64,000 nucleotides of DNA from positions 2,764,001 to 2,828,000 of the forward strand of contig JASXTE010000017.1 of NCBI GenBank assembly GCA_030280995.1, given 5' to 3'. Shown here piece after piece: positions 10,723 to 23,488 of the stretch. The notes below the pieces were generated by a model, which was given only the letters and a program-made list of their open reading frames with translations, did no database searches and was not told where the DNA came from. The DNA comes from Hemileia vastatrix. Lineage: Eukaryota; Basidiomycota; Pucciniomycetes; Pucciniales; Zaghouaniaceae. The position numbers were made by a program, and so were the translations under genes. How positions within the stretch are numbered: the first letter of the stretch is position 1; the number at the start of each line of letters is the position of its first letter.

Positions 10723-13300
10723 ATGTCCAGTAGTTTGGCTAAAAGCATGGATAACTTACATGTGGATGAGACTGAAGTGGATTTTGACACTGAATCTGTA
10801 GGTTCTTCTAAAGTAACTTACAAAAATAATTCAGCTGACAAAAAACCTTCAGGACGTAGAAATGTCAGGAGAAGTGACAAACCCCTCTCACTTAACAACT
10901 CTGAAAGAAGTAAAACCTCATGTACATCAGGAAAATCCACTCAGAGGAATAAAAATAAAAAAGATTCCCCTAGAACAGGAGGTAAACAATCTGTCAAGCC
11001 ATATAAAGGAACTGAGAGCAGAAAGCATGAAGTACAAGGCAAAGGTAGACACACTCTGGCAGCAGATGCAGGAGCTTTTAAATCCCAAACAGGGTCAACC
11101 TCCTCATTTCCCAGCTTCTCAACCTCCGCCTCAACCTCAGGCCATTCAGGCATCCAGCTCCCTCAACCAAAATCAAGGCATTCTGCAAATGGAACAATGG
11201 AAATGGGATTACTTGATGACCCACTACCAACAGAATGTACAACAACCAGCTCAACACCCTGGCCCATCCAGGACACCAAACTACAATGCATCTCTTCAGC
11301 ACCATCCTTATAAGGGGGGCAGAAGAAAGAAGGTACAGGGGAAGTTTCCTCCCTTGCCATGGTAAGTAATTTGTTTGATAAGCACAATGGTATATATAAT
11401 AACAAACCTTCTTCAGGTAATAATGTGGACCCTAAAAGAACAGTTAAACCCTTGAAGAAACAACTTCCTTTAATAAGTAGCCCCATTGATGTAATTAGAA
11501 AATTATCATTTGATGAACCTTTAAATTTGACTTCTACTTCTTTAATTAACCCTTCTCTTGCAATCAAGAATGATTCTGTTTCCCCTGAAGTTAACACTTT
11601 ACTTGAGAAAACATCTGAAGAAATATTGAAAGATACTCTTGACTTTAATGTTGTGAATGATAAACATTTAAGAGATTTGTTAATACATGAGAGTGATAGA
11701 TTAAATAATTTGCATTTACATTTCAAAGTGAGTTCTTCTGTTCAAGAAACTGCTTATTTCAAATTGAAAGACATATTAAATAATGTCCTGGATCAACAAA
11801 AGTCTATTAAAGCTGACCATAGATCACTTTCAGATAAATATAATCACCTACGCAAAACTGTTGATAATGCAAAAGATGAAAATACTGTTTTAAAGAATGA
11901 CAATATGCTTTTGCACAGTGAATTAAGAAAATTGAAAATTGATTCTCAGAATTTAAGTAATAAATGCTATGTAGATGAGGACAGAAATGTTCTATCTATT
12001 TCTAGAATTAATGATCAACTATCTTACATTCCTGATTTGAGAAATAAATTATCTGAACTTGAGAAACTAGTTTCTGCATTACAAACTGTCCAGGCTACTC
12101 ATTATCATGAATTAAAACATCTTGCTCATACTGCTATTAATCATAATAATAAACAGCCTGAACAGAGTAGTTCTTCTCTCCCTTGTAACGTAACAATTTT
12201 ACTGGCTGAGCTTCATTCTGAAAAATCTATTGCATCAAACAGAAAGAAATTTAATGCTCACCATGAGCCAGCTGCCTTTTTGAATAATGAAATATCTGAA
12301 CACCTTTCAAGGCTTCAGGAACTGATAACCTTGAATAATTCAAACCATAGGATGGAACATTCCAGTAGCCAGAAAAATTGGCCTCAGTTGGATCAATATC
12401 CTACCTTTGATGGTGATTCTTCATCTGATTGGCAACACTTTATACAAAGGATTGATAATTTAAAGAGATCTTATAAACTACTTGATGAGGAAATTGTTTC
12501 TAAGCTAATTTCTTTATTTTCCAATGTAGCCTTGTTGGGGTATGAATCTGTTCTATTGGATAATAACCATTATACATGGAGTGAGTGGAAATCCTTGATT
12601 GAGAATCAATTTGGTGGCTCAAAATTCAGGTTAGCTCAGAAAAGACTGTATGAGAATACTAGATATGTATCCTCCTCTGTTGAAAAACCCATTGCTTTTC
12701 TTATGAAAGTAACAAAGATCCTGAAAGCAATTGATCCAAAGATGGATTATGATATTTGGAGAGATAAAATCTTGTATAAATTGCCAAATTCTCTTAGAGA
12801 TTTAATTGTAGCTAGAACTGAGCATGTGAGAGAACATTCTTCTTTCATTAAAATTTGTAATGAGGTACTACTCAACCATAGATATGAACCTAAGAATTAC
12901 CTTGGTAAACCTTATAATGATCAGAATAAACCCTCCACAAAGCTCCCTGAAAAATCTGGTAGACCATCTTCCCCAGTTGCACCTAAAAAATATGCAAAAA
13001 ATACTTGTTATAAATGTAACAAACCATTGCAAAAGGGTCATGTTTGTTACAAGAAAATTCATCTTGTTGAACACAATGAGGACACTGATGAGGTTGAAAT
13101 GAATTTCAATGATTCTTCTAGTGACTGTGAGAGTAATATCTCCTATGACAATGAATCCAGTAAAGATGTTTTCATGTTGGAACAGGATTCCCATTATTTA
13201 TATAATATATCTGAAGAATGTTTATTGGAATTATCTTCAGTAGAAAATGCTGAGATAATTAAAGATATTACTAACAATCCTATAGCCATATCCCCTTTGA
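10723..13300 (+). pseudogene. gag of A2 (coiled-coil Gag with chromovirus-type zinc knuckle)
   Basis: Starts at ATG 10723, matching A3's N-terminus (MS...SMDN..VDE). Order: acidic N-terminus, a Lys-rich segment, a short helical segment (NLSSHIKEL), a Pro/Gln-rich stretch, a long Asn/Lys/Leu coiled coil (about 11600-12100), a retrotransposon-Gag domain (about 12380-12880) and a CX2CX7HXC knuckle near 13009-13050. Single-base shifts separate 10723-10860, 10862-11350 and the frame running from 11359 through protease. Upstream of ATG 11359 the text GEVSS.AM is shared with A3, so one continuous gag frame is ancestral. Confidence 0.83.
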
Positions 13301-16300
13301 AGGCACCTGTTATCATTAATGGTAAAAATGTTGATGTAGTTCTTGATTCTGGTGCTGGAGGAAGTGTAGTGTCTGAAAAAGCTTTAGCTTCAGTAGACAA
13401 GGATTATCTGAATAAATTATTACCTATAACTTCTGAAAAATGGAGAGGGTATGGTTCTACCTTAATTCCTATTGGCAAATACAAAACCTCTGTATTTTTC
13501 AAATATAATGGTGGTTTATTCAGACTATTTGTGAGTTTGTTGTCATGAAAAATGATAATTTAAGCAATTGGTTTATTATGGGAAATGATATTTTTACCAT
13601 GTTTGGTGTGAAATTGGACCCAGAAAATAATTGCTTCACCTTGGGATTGAATGGCAAAATAAAATTCAAAATTTTCTCCACTAGAAAACCTTCTAGGCAT
13701 TTGTTAAAGTCTTGTAACTCACTGATCCAGTGTAAAGGCAGACCAACAATTGAAATGGATGATTTATTAAATGAAATAAATACTGCTTTTTTTGGTGATC
13801 ATTTAACTAGTGAAGAAAAGGATTCTATTATTGCCTCAATTACTTCTTTCCCTATGGCTTTTGCTCATGGTTCTCCTGTCTTAGGAAGTGTTCAGGAAGA
13901 AATGAAAATTACCTTATCCTTTAACTTGAATGATATTCCTCCTACTCTTAGGAAAAAACCATATCCTGCTTCTCCAACAAAAAAAAAGTATATTGAAGAT
14001 AATATTGCCACATTATTAAAAATGAACATCATTGAAAAAGTGGATGTCACCCCTCAATATTGTGTCATCTCCCCAGTCTTGATTTCTTATGAAAAAGATA
14101 AAGCTAGATTATGTGGAGATTACAGAGCATTGAACACTTATACTGTTGATGATATTTATCCTTTACCCAGAATTAATTCAATACATGCTACCTTGCAAGG
14201 TGAAAAATTTATTAGTTGTCTGGATGGTAATAAAGGTTATCATCAAGTCCCAGTTGAGAAAAATTCTCAAAATTTTTTGCTTATTGCTACTCATATGGGA
14301 ATATATAAGTATGTTAGAATGCCATTTGGCCCCAAAAATGCCCCTTCAGTTTTCCAAAAAGTCATGGATAACACTTTCCATCAGGAAATCATTGAAGGAT
14401 GTCTCATGGTGTATATTGATGATATCATAATTTTTTCTAAAACCTTTGATGAACATATGGTTCACTTGAATAGATTTTTTCAAAAAATGGATGAAATCAA
14501 TATGACCTTGTCCTTGAAAAAGTGTAAATTTGGTTTTCAATCTTTGAAAGTCCTTGGCCATGTTGTGTCAGGCCTACAAATTTGTGTAGACCAAAACAAA
14601 GTTTCTGCAATTCAAAATGTGAAAGCAGCAACTTCTGTAAGAGAAATCCAAAGTTTTTTGGGTATGTGTGGCTATTACAGGCAATATATTAAAAATTATC
14701 AGGTTGTAGCCTTACCTCTTACCAAACTCACTAGGAAAGATGTTGCATTCATCTGGAATAGTGACTGTCAAAAAGCTTTTGATACTTTAAAAAGTTGCTT
14801 AATGACAGCCCCTATCTTAGCTCTTCCAGACTTTAACAAACCATTCGTCCTGTATACAGATGCTAGTTTTGTTGGTCTGGGTGCTGCCTTCGCCAGAAAC
14901 AAATTATTAATGATAAATCCTCAGAAGTTGTAATTTGTTATATTTCAAGAGCCTTGAGAAATAGTGAATTGAAATATGGTGCCACTCAATTAGAGTGCTT
15001 AGCAGTTGTTTTGGCTATTGAGAAACTTCATTACTATCTAGATGACCAAAAGTTTGAATTGGTAACTGACTGTAGTACTGTTAAGTCCCTCTTAAACCTG
15101 AAAACACCTAATAGACATATGTTCAGGTGCCAACTTTCTGTTCAAGAATACAGAGGGCAGATGAAAATTATCCATAGAGCTGGAAATGTTCACTCCAATG
15201 TTGAAATGTTGTCCAGACTGCCTCTGCCAAATAATGACTCCAATCCTGCTTATGTGCCTGAAGATGATACTGTTCATATCCATGTTATATTTATAGTTGA
15301 TATGGAAGAAGAGTTATTACAATTAATACTGGATTCATATGATAAGGATTCTGAATTAAATAAATTAGTTACTATCTTAAATGATCCTAAGAATGCTTCA
15401 ATTCAAGCATTGATTAAAACTCTTCCTGAAAAATATCAAAGTGCTTTGATGAAAGGAAAGTTTTCTATTGAAGATGGTTATATTTATCATAGAAGAAAGC
15501 TTACTAATGAAATTTTAATTGCCCCTTCTATGAAAGAAACTATCCTCAAACTTTGTCATGATGACATATTATCTGGTCATTTTAATCTAGAAAAAACATT
15601 GATTAGAATAAAAAACACAGCTTGGTGGGCAAATATGTCTGAAGATACAAAATTTTATGTTGAATCTTGTGATTCTTGCCAAAAATCTATAAGGTTGACA
15701 GGTAAGAGAGCAGGTTTACTACATCATATTGAAGCACCTAATGCTCCTTGGCAAATAATTAACATGGATTTTGTCACTGGTCTTCTTGTAGCAGGTAAAG
15801 ACAGTTATAACTCTTGTTGGGGAATAGTAGATAGGTTCACAAAAATGTGCAAATTTATTCCGACCCACAAAGATGTATCCACAAAAGAATTAGCTTTCTT
15901 ATGGTGGTCTTCCATGTTTAATATTATTGGATTCCCAAAAGCCATTATCTCTGATAGAGATCCAAAATTTACTTCTGAGTTTTGGACCTCTTTAATGGAT
16001 ATTTGTGGCTGTGAGTTAAAGTTATCTACAGCTCATCATCCTCAGACAGATGGTCAAGCTGAAAGAATGATTCAAACTCTGGATAATATGATTAGAAGTT
16101 ATTGTGCCTTTGGTTTAGAATATAAAGACAATGACAGATTTACTCATGACTGGGTCACTCTATTGCCAGGTCTTGAATTTGCATATAATAGCACTGTTCA
16201 TTCTGTCACTGAGAAAAAGCCTTTTAAGCTTTGGTTAGGTTATGTCCAAAATACTCCTGCTCAGATTCTCAATAATAAATTACCTAAGTTGGATTTACAT

Positions 16301-16851
16301 CCTGGTGTAAAATCTTTTATGCAAATGCAACAGTTATGCAGAAAACATGTTCAAAGCTGTATTGATAGAGCATTTGAATATGAAAAGAAAAGATGGGATA
16401 AATCCCATAAAGAATACACATTTAAAAAGGGCGATGAAGTGTTGATATCCACTGTCCATTTCAATTTACAAGGTAAAAACAAATTAAAAGATCCTTTTGG
16501 AGGACCTTTGTTGTTAAAGGAATGATTGGTGATAATGCGGTAGAAGTTGTATTGTATTCTCCATATGATAGAAAACATCCTGTTTTTCCCATTTTTTTGC
16601 TTAAACCTTATACTTCCAACAGTGACTTATTTCCAAAAAGAAGAAGAAGACCTAAGAAAACCCGTCAGGAAGTCACAGAAACTGCAGAAATTGATAAAAT
16701 TCTCAATGATAGAATTATCACTTCTAAAAGAGATATTGAATATTTATTGAGATATAAGAACAAGTCATCTGAACATGATGCATGGATACCTGGAAAGGAA
16801 ATTTCAAATCTCTCTACTCTGTTAAAAAAGTATAAAAAGAAAAAATCTTAG
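13301..16851 (+). pseudogene. pro-pol of A2: protease, RT, RNase H, integrase, chromo-like tail
   Basis: Protease DSGAGGS lies near 13346. RT runs from about 13960 to 14560 with YIDD at about 14412-14423. RNase H begins with TDAS near 14858. The integrase zinc region has CX2C near 15668-15679. The core has MDF near 15764, SDRDPKF near 15950 and QAERMIQ near 16055, so D, D and E are present. The tail ends in a chromo-like DAWIPGKEI segment and a Lys-rich end, with stop 16849-16851. Frameshifts lie near 13530, 14890 and 16500. This is one of the best-preserved family-A copies, with intact catalytic residues but no intact polyprotein. Confidence 0.9.
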
Positions 16852-16884
16852 CATTTTTTATTGTTTTTTTTTAGAGTGAGTGAG

Positions 16885-18054
16885 TGTCAGCCAGGCTATC
16901 TCAGGAGTCCAGTAATTTATACAATAAATTACTGTAATCATATAGAGGAATATCTTTGTGTAATTACAAAAAATTATTAAAAAAAAATAATTATTATACT
17001 TAATTTATTACTAAATAAATTGTATTACATAAACAAATATAATATTCTATAATATCATGGCGTAATTTGTATGAATAAATAAATTATTTAAAATTATATT
17101 ATAAGTGTAAATTTAACTTACACTGTAATACCATTTTAATAATAACATTTATATACACTAAGTACAACTCATCATATAATAATATCCATAAATATTTGGT
17201 GCTTCCTTGACTCTTAATTGTATCATTGAAATTACTAACTCAATTAAAAGTTTTTTATTTAATATGATTTAATTCAATTTCTCATGTTAAATAAGTTCCT
17301 TATTGAATTAATTAATTGCTTCAATTAATTTAGTTATTAAATTACTTGGAATAGTTAAAATAATTAAATTACTTTTACTTATACTGATTTAAGATTATTT
17401 AAATCCGTAAAAATAATTCCTTTTATTTTAATTATGGTTTTTTAGCTATTTCCATTCCCTATTTAGAGTTCTTTCTCATAATTCTCATATTCCATGTTCA
17501 CATAGTTATTTTCTATATTAGTTTTATTCTTTTTTAAAATTTCTGATGGGAAAAGATACTTGTTTAATCAGGGGTATATTTTTTTTATTAATTTAATTAA
17601 TTTCTTTTAATTATTTCTTTCACTTTACCTTTATTGTAAATTACATTTAGAGCGCTCTAGAAGGACCTCCTTGCCTATATAATGGCTATAGAAATCTTTC
17701 TGGTAGATCATCACTTACTATACACTCACTTCACATATTTTAAATATATCTCTTTTATTTATAATTTTTATTAGTTCAATACATCTAATTTAAATACTAC
17801 ATAAATAATTATAGGTTGCTTTAAGATTTATAATACTATCATTGAACTGTTGCCCTTTGAACATTAATTATCAATTATAATATTTTACAATTTAAGTAAA
17901 CTCTTACAACTTTGTCAAATCTCAAACATCTCGTCATCTTACTTCCTTAAACTACAAATATTTTATTACATATAATTTTACTATCTCATAATTTCCCTTC
18001 CTCCTTTCCATTTTACCTCTTCTTTTCTTCATTCTTCTAGATGTCTGGCTGATA
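16885..18054 (+). repeat. 3' LTR of A2 (1170 bp)
   Basis: Begins TGTCAGCC just after the purine-rich GAGTGAGTGAG primer tract and ends GGCTGATA, giving an inverted terminal repeat. The same TGTCAGCC start occurs in the solo LTR at 49260 and, on the minus strand, in the A3 LTR ending at 56198. The sequence after 18054 is unrelated to the A2 interior. Confidence 0.92.
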
Positions 18055-18338
18055 AATTATATAATCCTAACAATGAATTACTTATAGGTAATGAAATTTA
18101 TTGAGAGTTATTAGATATAATTGATAAGTATTTAAAAAATTATTCATTTGAAAATAAATGTTAAACTTGTCTTTAAATGAGGACAATGTACATAGTTTTA
18201 TTGACCACCAGGAAAATGCTATTAATATAAAAATGGAACCAAATGAATTAAATCTTGAACCTGATGATGAGTCTTCTGAATTGGACACAGGAAAAATTGA
18301 ATATTTTTTAAAAGAAAATCCATGGAATCAAAAATAAT
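18055..18338 (+). pseudogene. Coding remnant, probably gag 5' part of divergent element A4
   Basis: Two overlapping frames read as protein-like, charged, Asn/Glu-rich text: about 18055-18160 with one in-frame stop, and 18158-18336, acidic with a DDESSELD stretch. The second runs into the TIR element at 18339. Beyond that element the text resumes at 49188, then after a solo LTR at 50072 it becomes a recognisable family-A-like gag-pol. I infer that the three pieces are one old element. The N-terminal part does not align convincingly with A2 or A3 Gag, so an unrelated gene fragment is possible. Confidence 0.5.
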
Positions 18339-18381
18339 CACCACGGGAAATCTAGGGGTGAATTACTAGCAATCCCCTCTC
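18339..18381 (+). repeat. Left terminal inverted repeat of the TIR element
   Basis: About 40 bp matching the reverse complement of 49145-49187 with a handful of mismatches, and matching 2215-2257. It encloses a subterminal near-palindrome centred on CTAGCA. Confidence 0.8.
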
Positions 18382-18899
18382 TTGAAATTTAGAGTGTCCC
18401 TTAATTATGCCAGTTTTATGAATACTTTATAAACATAAGTAAATTAGAGTTAGATTTACATTTATTCTCAGATTGATTATAGACAGAAAATCAACTGATT
18501 CCAAATTATGCACAAGTTGATCCTCCAGAACTTGATTTTGGTCCTCTGTTGAGCAAAAATTGAGCACAAATTGATCTAACCTAAGCTTATTCATATATAA
18601 TAATTCAGGATACTTCCTCTATTAAATTTGATAATAAAATAAAATATTGATGAATTTATATAAAAAAATTATTATGTAAGATATTAAATTATAAATTTAG
18701 GCATCATAGGAGGGCACTTAATAGAACTTAATTATACTATGTGAAACCTTAATACTGCATCACGCAGTTTGAAACATTTAAAATAAAATGTGTCATGATG
18801 GGCAATGAAATTGCTTGGACAGACACTTTCAAAATTAATACTGACCATAATACACAAGTATGAAACCTTGGAATCTATCCAATAAAAGATTTTTCTTCT
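18382..18899. other. AT-rich left subterminal region of the TIR element
   Basis: No ORF, RNA gene or clear repeat is seen. It joins the terminal repeat to the palindromic repeat region. Confidence 0.5.
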
Positions 18900-19910
18900 G
18901 ATAATTGGATTTTTCTCAGTTATCCCCTGCTAAAAAGTGTCCTTGTGAGGTTTGTCTGACCTTCAGGGGGGTAATTTGGCCACATCAAACTACTTCTATT
19001 TCCATGATTGACCAAAACATCATCCTCATTTCCATCTAAAGAGTTGATCTCATCTGACTGTGGCTGATCAAAGGGGTCCACCACAAGTTTAGCCAAAATT
19101 TTGGTGAACACTTTTTTAATGGATAGTGACTAACTGGTGCTTTCCGAAATTGTCCACCTGAAGTTAGGCTAAACTTCAGGAGGATAAATTTATTATGAAT
19201 ACCAAATTAACTGAAGAATACTTTTGCCCTAGCTACTCTGAATCGTAAAAGTGTCCAACTGAGGTTTAGCCGTAATTCAGGTAGACACTTTTTGAAAGGC
19301 ACAGTCTGATGGGTTTAATATCTATATAAGGCAATAAGTATCAGTTTTTTATCAACATGGAACTAGAATTAATTTACTATGGCCAAAGTGTCCACCTGAA
19401 GTTTGGCCAAAATACAGGTGGAAATTTTTATGAGGATTACTTGATGAAATGAAGAAGACTTACAATTACTTTCCATCATAAAATTTTCAAACTTAAGTTT
19501 ATCAAGAATTGTGGTGACACTTTTGCCAGATCCAGTCATATGGGATCAACTTTCTATATGGCAATGAGAATCAATTTTTAGTCAATCATGGCATTAGAAG
19601 TAATTTGATATGGAAAAACTTTACACCTGATTTTTGGCTGAAAATAAGTTGGAAATGTTTATGAGGAATACTAGATTAACTAAAGAAGACTTGCACCCTA
19701 CTGCTGTCCATCATAAAAGTGTTCACCAGAAGAATTCTCAAACTTGTGGTTGACACCTTTGGCCTGGTCCAGCCATATGGGATCAATTCTGCATATGGAA
19801 ATGAGGATTTAATTTGGTCAATCATGGTACTAGAAGTAATTTAATATAGACAAAGTGTCCAACTAAATATTGGAAAAAAATCAGTTGAAAACTTCATTTA
19901 TTTTTTCAAA
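18900..19910. repeat. Degenerate short-period palindrome cluster
   Basis: Imperfect palindromes of the type AAAGTGTCCAxCTGAxGTTT-GGCC-arm occur about every 65-145 bp, near 18934, 19077, 19142, 19247, 19385, 19478, 19617, 19729 and 19855. Linker phrases such as CATATGGGATCAA and TAGAAGTAATTTGATATGG recur and are shared with the 607-bp monomers. This looks like an older or internally deleted part of the array. Confidence 0.7.
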
Positions 19911-22643
19911 AAATCAAATTAAGTACAATTTTATTGCTGATGATGCACATTTTATCCAACACCTCTTCTGAGCCTTGAAAGTAGGCATTTAGCTTTAATT
20001 TTTAATTTCATATAAAATCACTTTTATTCAACCTATTTCTTTTTATCCCTTTTTTTTCTTCTAGATATCAATTAATTTTATGTAAAACAAATCATTTTCA
20101 TAATTTTTTACCTGTATTTAATAAAATTATTAAAGGTTTAACATCACCCTGTAAGCCTTTGGCACATGTTTCTTTGCTATACTAATAAAAATAATAATAT
20201 ACTGGTGACAAAAAATTGATCAAATGATAAAATATTAATAAAACAGAAAGATCAAATACCAGTGGATATGTTTTAAAAAAATACCAGTTGCACTGAAGAA
20301 GAGCTGCACCCTAGATACTCACCATCAAAAAAGTGTCCAGCACAAGTTCGGCCAAACTTGTGCTGGAAACTTTTGGTCAGGTGCAGTCATATGAGATCAA
20401 TTCTTGCCATGGCAATGAAAAAAATTATTTGATAAAAAACTTCACTAGAAGTAGTTTTACATAGCCAAATTTTCTACCTAGAGTTCATCCAAACCACAGG
20501 TGCACAATTTTTTATCTTTAAAAAAAAGTCAATTTAGTACAATTTATCCCTGATGGCTCTCATTTGCTTCAACACCTCTACTGGCCTTTGATAGTAGGAA
20601 TATTACTTGGATTTCTTCTTTCATATTTGATCCCTTTAACTTAATTTTTTATTCCTCATATTGCTTTTGGATATCAATTAATAATTTTTAAAATAAACTA
20701 TTTTCATATTTTTATACATTTATTTAATAATATTATAAATGGCATAACATCACCTGGTACGCATTTGGCACATGAGTTTTTTCTATACTTATAAAATTAA
20801 TAATATAATGGCAACCAAAAATTAATCAAATGATATTTATGAGTGAGTAACAAAGATAAAATACCAGTAGACATGTTTGTAAGAAATACTAGATGAACTG
20901 AAGAAAAATTCTACCCTAGCTACTCTCTATCATAAAAGTGTCCAGCACAAGTTCAACCAAACTTGTGCTGGACACTTATGGTCAGGTGCAGTCATATGGG
21001 AGCAATTCTCTCTATGGAATTGAAGATAAATTTTTGATAAAAAATTAAACTAGAAGTAGTTTGATATGGCAAAATTTTCATGCTGAAGTTTTGGTAAAGC
21101 TCAAGTGGATTTTTTTTTATTTTTACAAAAAAGAAAATTTAGTGTAAGTTTAGCCCTGATTGTGCTAATTTAATTCAACATCCCTTTTTTCTGTTTATGG
21201 CAGGAATTTAACTTGGATTTTAATTTTCATCTTTGATTTCTTTTATTTTACTTTATTCCTCTCATATTGCTTTTGGATAGAAGTTTTTTTTTTGTAAAAT
21301 AAATCATTTTCATATTTTTCTACCTTTATTTAATAATATTATAAAAGGTGTAACATAACCCAGTATTAATTTGGCACACAAGTTTTTGCTATACTGATAA
21401 TATCAATAATATAATGGTGACAAAAAATTATTTAATTGATAAATATGAGTGAGGCACAAAGATTTAATAACAGTTGACATGTTTATAAGAAATTCCAGAT
21501 GATTTAAAATGACCTGCACCCTGGCTACTCTCCATGATAAAAGTGTCCAGCACAAGTTTGGCCAAACTTGTGCTGGACACTTTTGGTTGCATGCCGTCAG
21601 ATGCAATCAATTCTTTTTATTGAAATGAGACTGAATGATCACTCCATCATTGCACTGAAAGTAGTTTTATATGGAAAAATTTTTCCCCGGAAGTTTGTCC
21701 AAACCTAAGGTAGACAATTTTTTACTTTGGTAAAAAGTAAATTTGATCCATGTTAATCTATGATGGTGCCCATTTTTTCTGAAGCCTCTACTTGCCTATG
21801 ATAGCAGAAATTCTACTTAATATCTTTATTTCATGTTTGATCTCTTTAATTTTAATTTTACCCTTTTATTTATCCTTTAGCTTTTAAATATCAATTTTTT
21901 TTGGTAAAACTGATAACTTTCACATTTTTTTACATTTATTATATAATATTATTAAATTTGTAAAATCACACAGTGTACATTCAGTACACATGTTTTTTCT
22001 ATACTAAAAACATTAATAATATAATGGTGACTAAAAAATAATCAAATAATAAATATGGATGACACAGAAAGATCAAATACCCATAGACATTTTTAAAATG
22101 AATATAAGATTAACTGAAGAAGACTTGCATTCTAGCTACTCTCCATCATAAAAGTGTCCAGCATAAGTTCAGCTGAGCTTGTGCTGGACACTTTTGGTTG
22201 CATGCAGTCAGATGGGATAAATTTACTGAATGGAAGTTAAAATTAATTTTTGCTCAATCATTGCACAAGAAGTAGTTTTATACTGCTATACTATCCTCCT
22301 GATTTTTTTGAAAACCTCAGGTGGACACTTTTATTAATTTAAAAAAAATGAAAATATATTCCAAATCTAGAACTGGTGGTGCAATTTTGGTCTGAAAACT
22401 CAAATTTTCTTTGATGGCAGAATTTATTTTTGAATGTTTAATTTCATATTTAATCACTTTTATTTTACTTTTTTATTCCTCTTTTTGCTTTCAAATATCA
22501 ATTTATTTATTGTAAAACTAATACTTTTCATATTTTTTTACTTTTATTTGATAAGATTATTAAAGATGTAGCATCTACCAGTATGCATTTGGCTTATAAT
22601 TTTTTTCAATACTAATAACATTAATAGTATAATGGTGAAAAAG
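19911..22643. repeat. Satellite array, left part (monomer ~607 bp)
   Basis: Principal palindromes start at about 20329, 20933, 21539 and 22150, spaced 604, 606 and 611 bp. Each monomer has the palindrome, a CAGTCATATGGGATCAATT-like linker, a weaker second inverted repeat about 130 bp later, a pyrimidine-rich stretch, and a conserved GTAACATCACC...GCATTTGGCACA segment. Short ORFs here do not persist between monomers. The array is cut at 22643 by B2 and resumes in phase at 43035. Confidence 0.88.
21539..21584. repeat. Perfect 46-bp palindrome
   Basis: Arms AAAAGTGTCCAGCACAAG + TTTGG, centre GGCC, then the exact reverse complement through GACACTTTT. It is the cleanest copy in the array and can form a cruciform or an RNA hairpin with no loop mismatch. 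The other copies carry a few mismatches. Confidence 0.9.
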
Positions 22644-23381
22644 TGTCACCGGACGACCTATGCACAAGATCAAGGAAGTGATTTGAAGATGACTCAAAGA
22701 AAGAACTACTGTTTCGAGTTATGTTCAAGAAGGATTCTAATATAATTGAAAGGTAATATTAAAATTCTTAAGATCTCACAAAGGGTTGGAAACTCAACAA
22801 TCAAAGATTTAGGATTTAGAAATGATTATTGAGAAAATAGAGAAAGATACAATAATAATGATTTAACTTAAAAGCTTTTACCACTATTAACTATAATTAC
22901 GTTTTATAATTTAATTCTAAAGAGTATCAAAACAAAAACCCAACCCCTTTTATATCCTTTACTCCTCCTCGTATTGACCTCATACCCATCCACTATTGCA
23001 CACACCACAGACCATTAATATACATCTGTTACACCTGGACTCTCCTCACTAACATCCGTTAACCCTTTAATCCTCCACTAACCATTCGGTCCATGCTCAC
23101 TACCAGTTAATAACCCACAGAAATTTCATAAACCTTTTAATATACTATTATATTGATTATTGCGCTGTGCGTCACTTACTGAGAAAAAGACTAAGACACA
23201 CTATTGAGAAATTGACTAATTTAGATTTAGAGTTTAGACTAGCGCGGTTGAATAGTGAGTACACAAAGGAAAGTCGCAATTGCTATGGAGAATTGCTTTC
23301 TGCGCTTCGAGTATGGATTTGAGTCTCTTATTATTGATTTAATGAGCTACTTTTGCCTCCAGTGTCATGTGGCGCGTGACA
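22644..23381 (-). repeat. 3' LTR of B2 (738 bp)
   Basis: Reverse orientation: starts (minus strand) TGTCACGCG at 23381 and ends GGTGACA at 22644. Relative to the 5' LTR it lacks about 62 bp near 22673; otherwise it is very similar. The sequence just before it on the element strand ends CCCGGGCATC and is not an obvious polypurine tract. Confidence 0.92.
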
Positions 23382-23488
23382 GATGCCCGGGTATAAGAAC
23401 GCGAGCTACGTTGAGCGTAAGACATACTTCCCAAATTAATTTCCCTTACTTCTTTATTTAATTATTATTATTTTTTTTAAAACTCACT

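Larger units (their letters stand above)
9344..18054 (+). mobile_element. Gypsy copy A2, nearly full length with 5'-truncated 5' LTR
   Basis: Layout is partial 5' LTR (9344-10053), leader, gag, pro-pol and complete 3' LTR (16885-18054). The two LTRs are colinear over their shared 710 bp with few differences. The first 456 bp of the 5' LTR are missing exactly where B1 also stops, so the left target duplication is lost. The coding region keeps all domains but has several single-base frameshifts. Confidence 0.92.

Noticed and set aside
11359..11367. GTAAGT after the A2 ATG as an intron donor
   Set aside because: The following sequence is conserved coding text with no plausible nearby acceptor.
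11350..11370. Overlapping stop/start (ATGGTAA) as programmed reinitiation between two gag ORFs of family A
   Set aside because: The frame upstream of the ATG carries text conserved with A3 (GEVSS.AM), and the first ORF reaches the overlap in different frames in A2 and A3, so random indels explain it better.
10723..13300. Host structural coiled-coil protein
   Set aside because: The coiled coil is part of Gag, as shown by the Gag domain, zinc knuckle and protease in the same frame and by the A3 copy.
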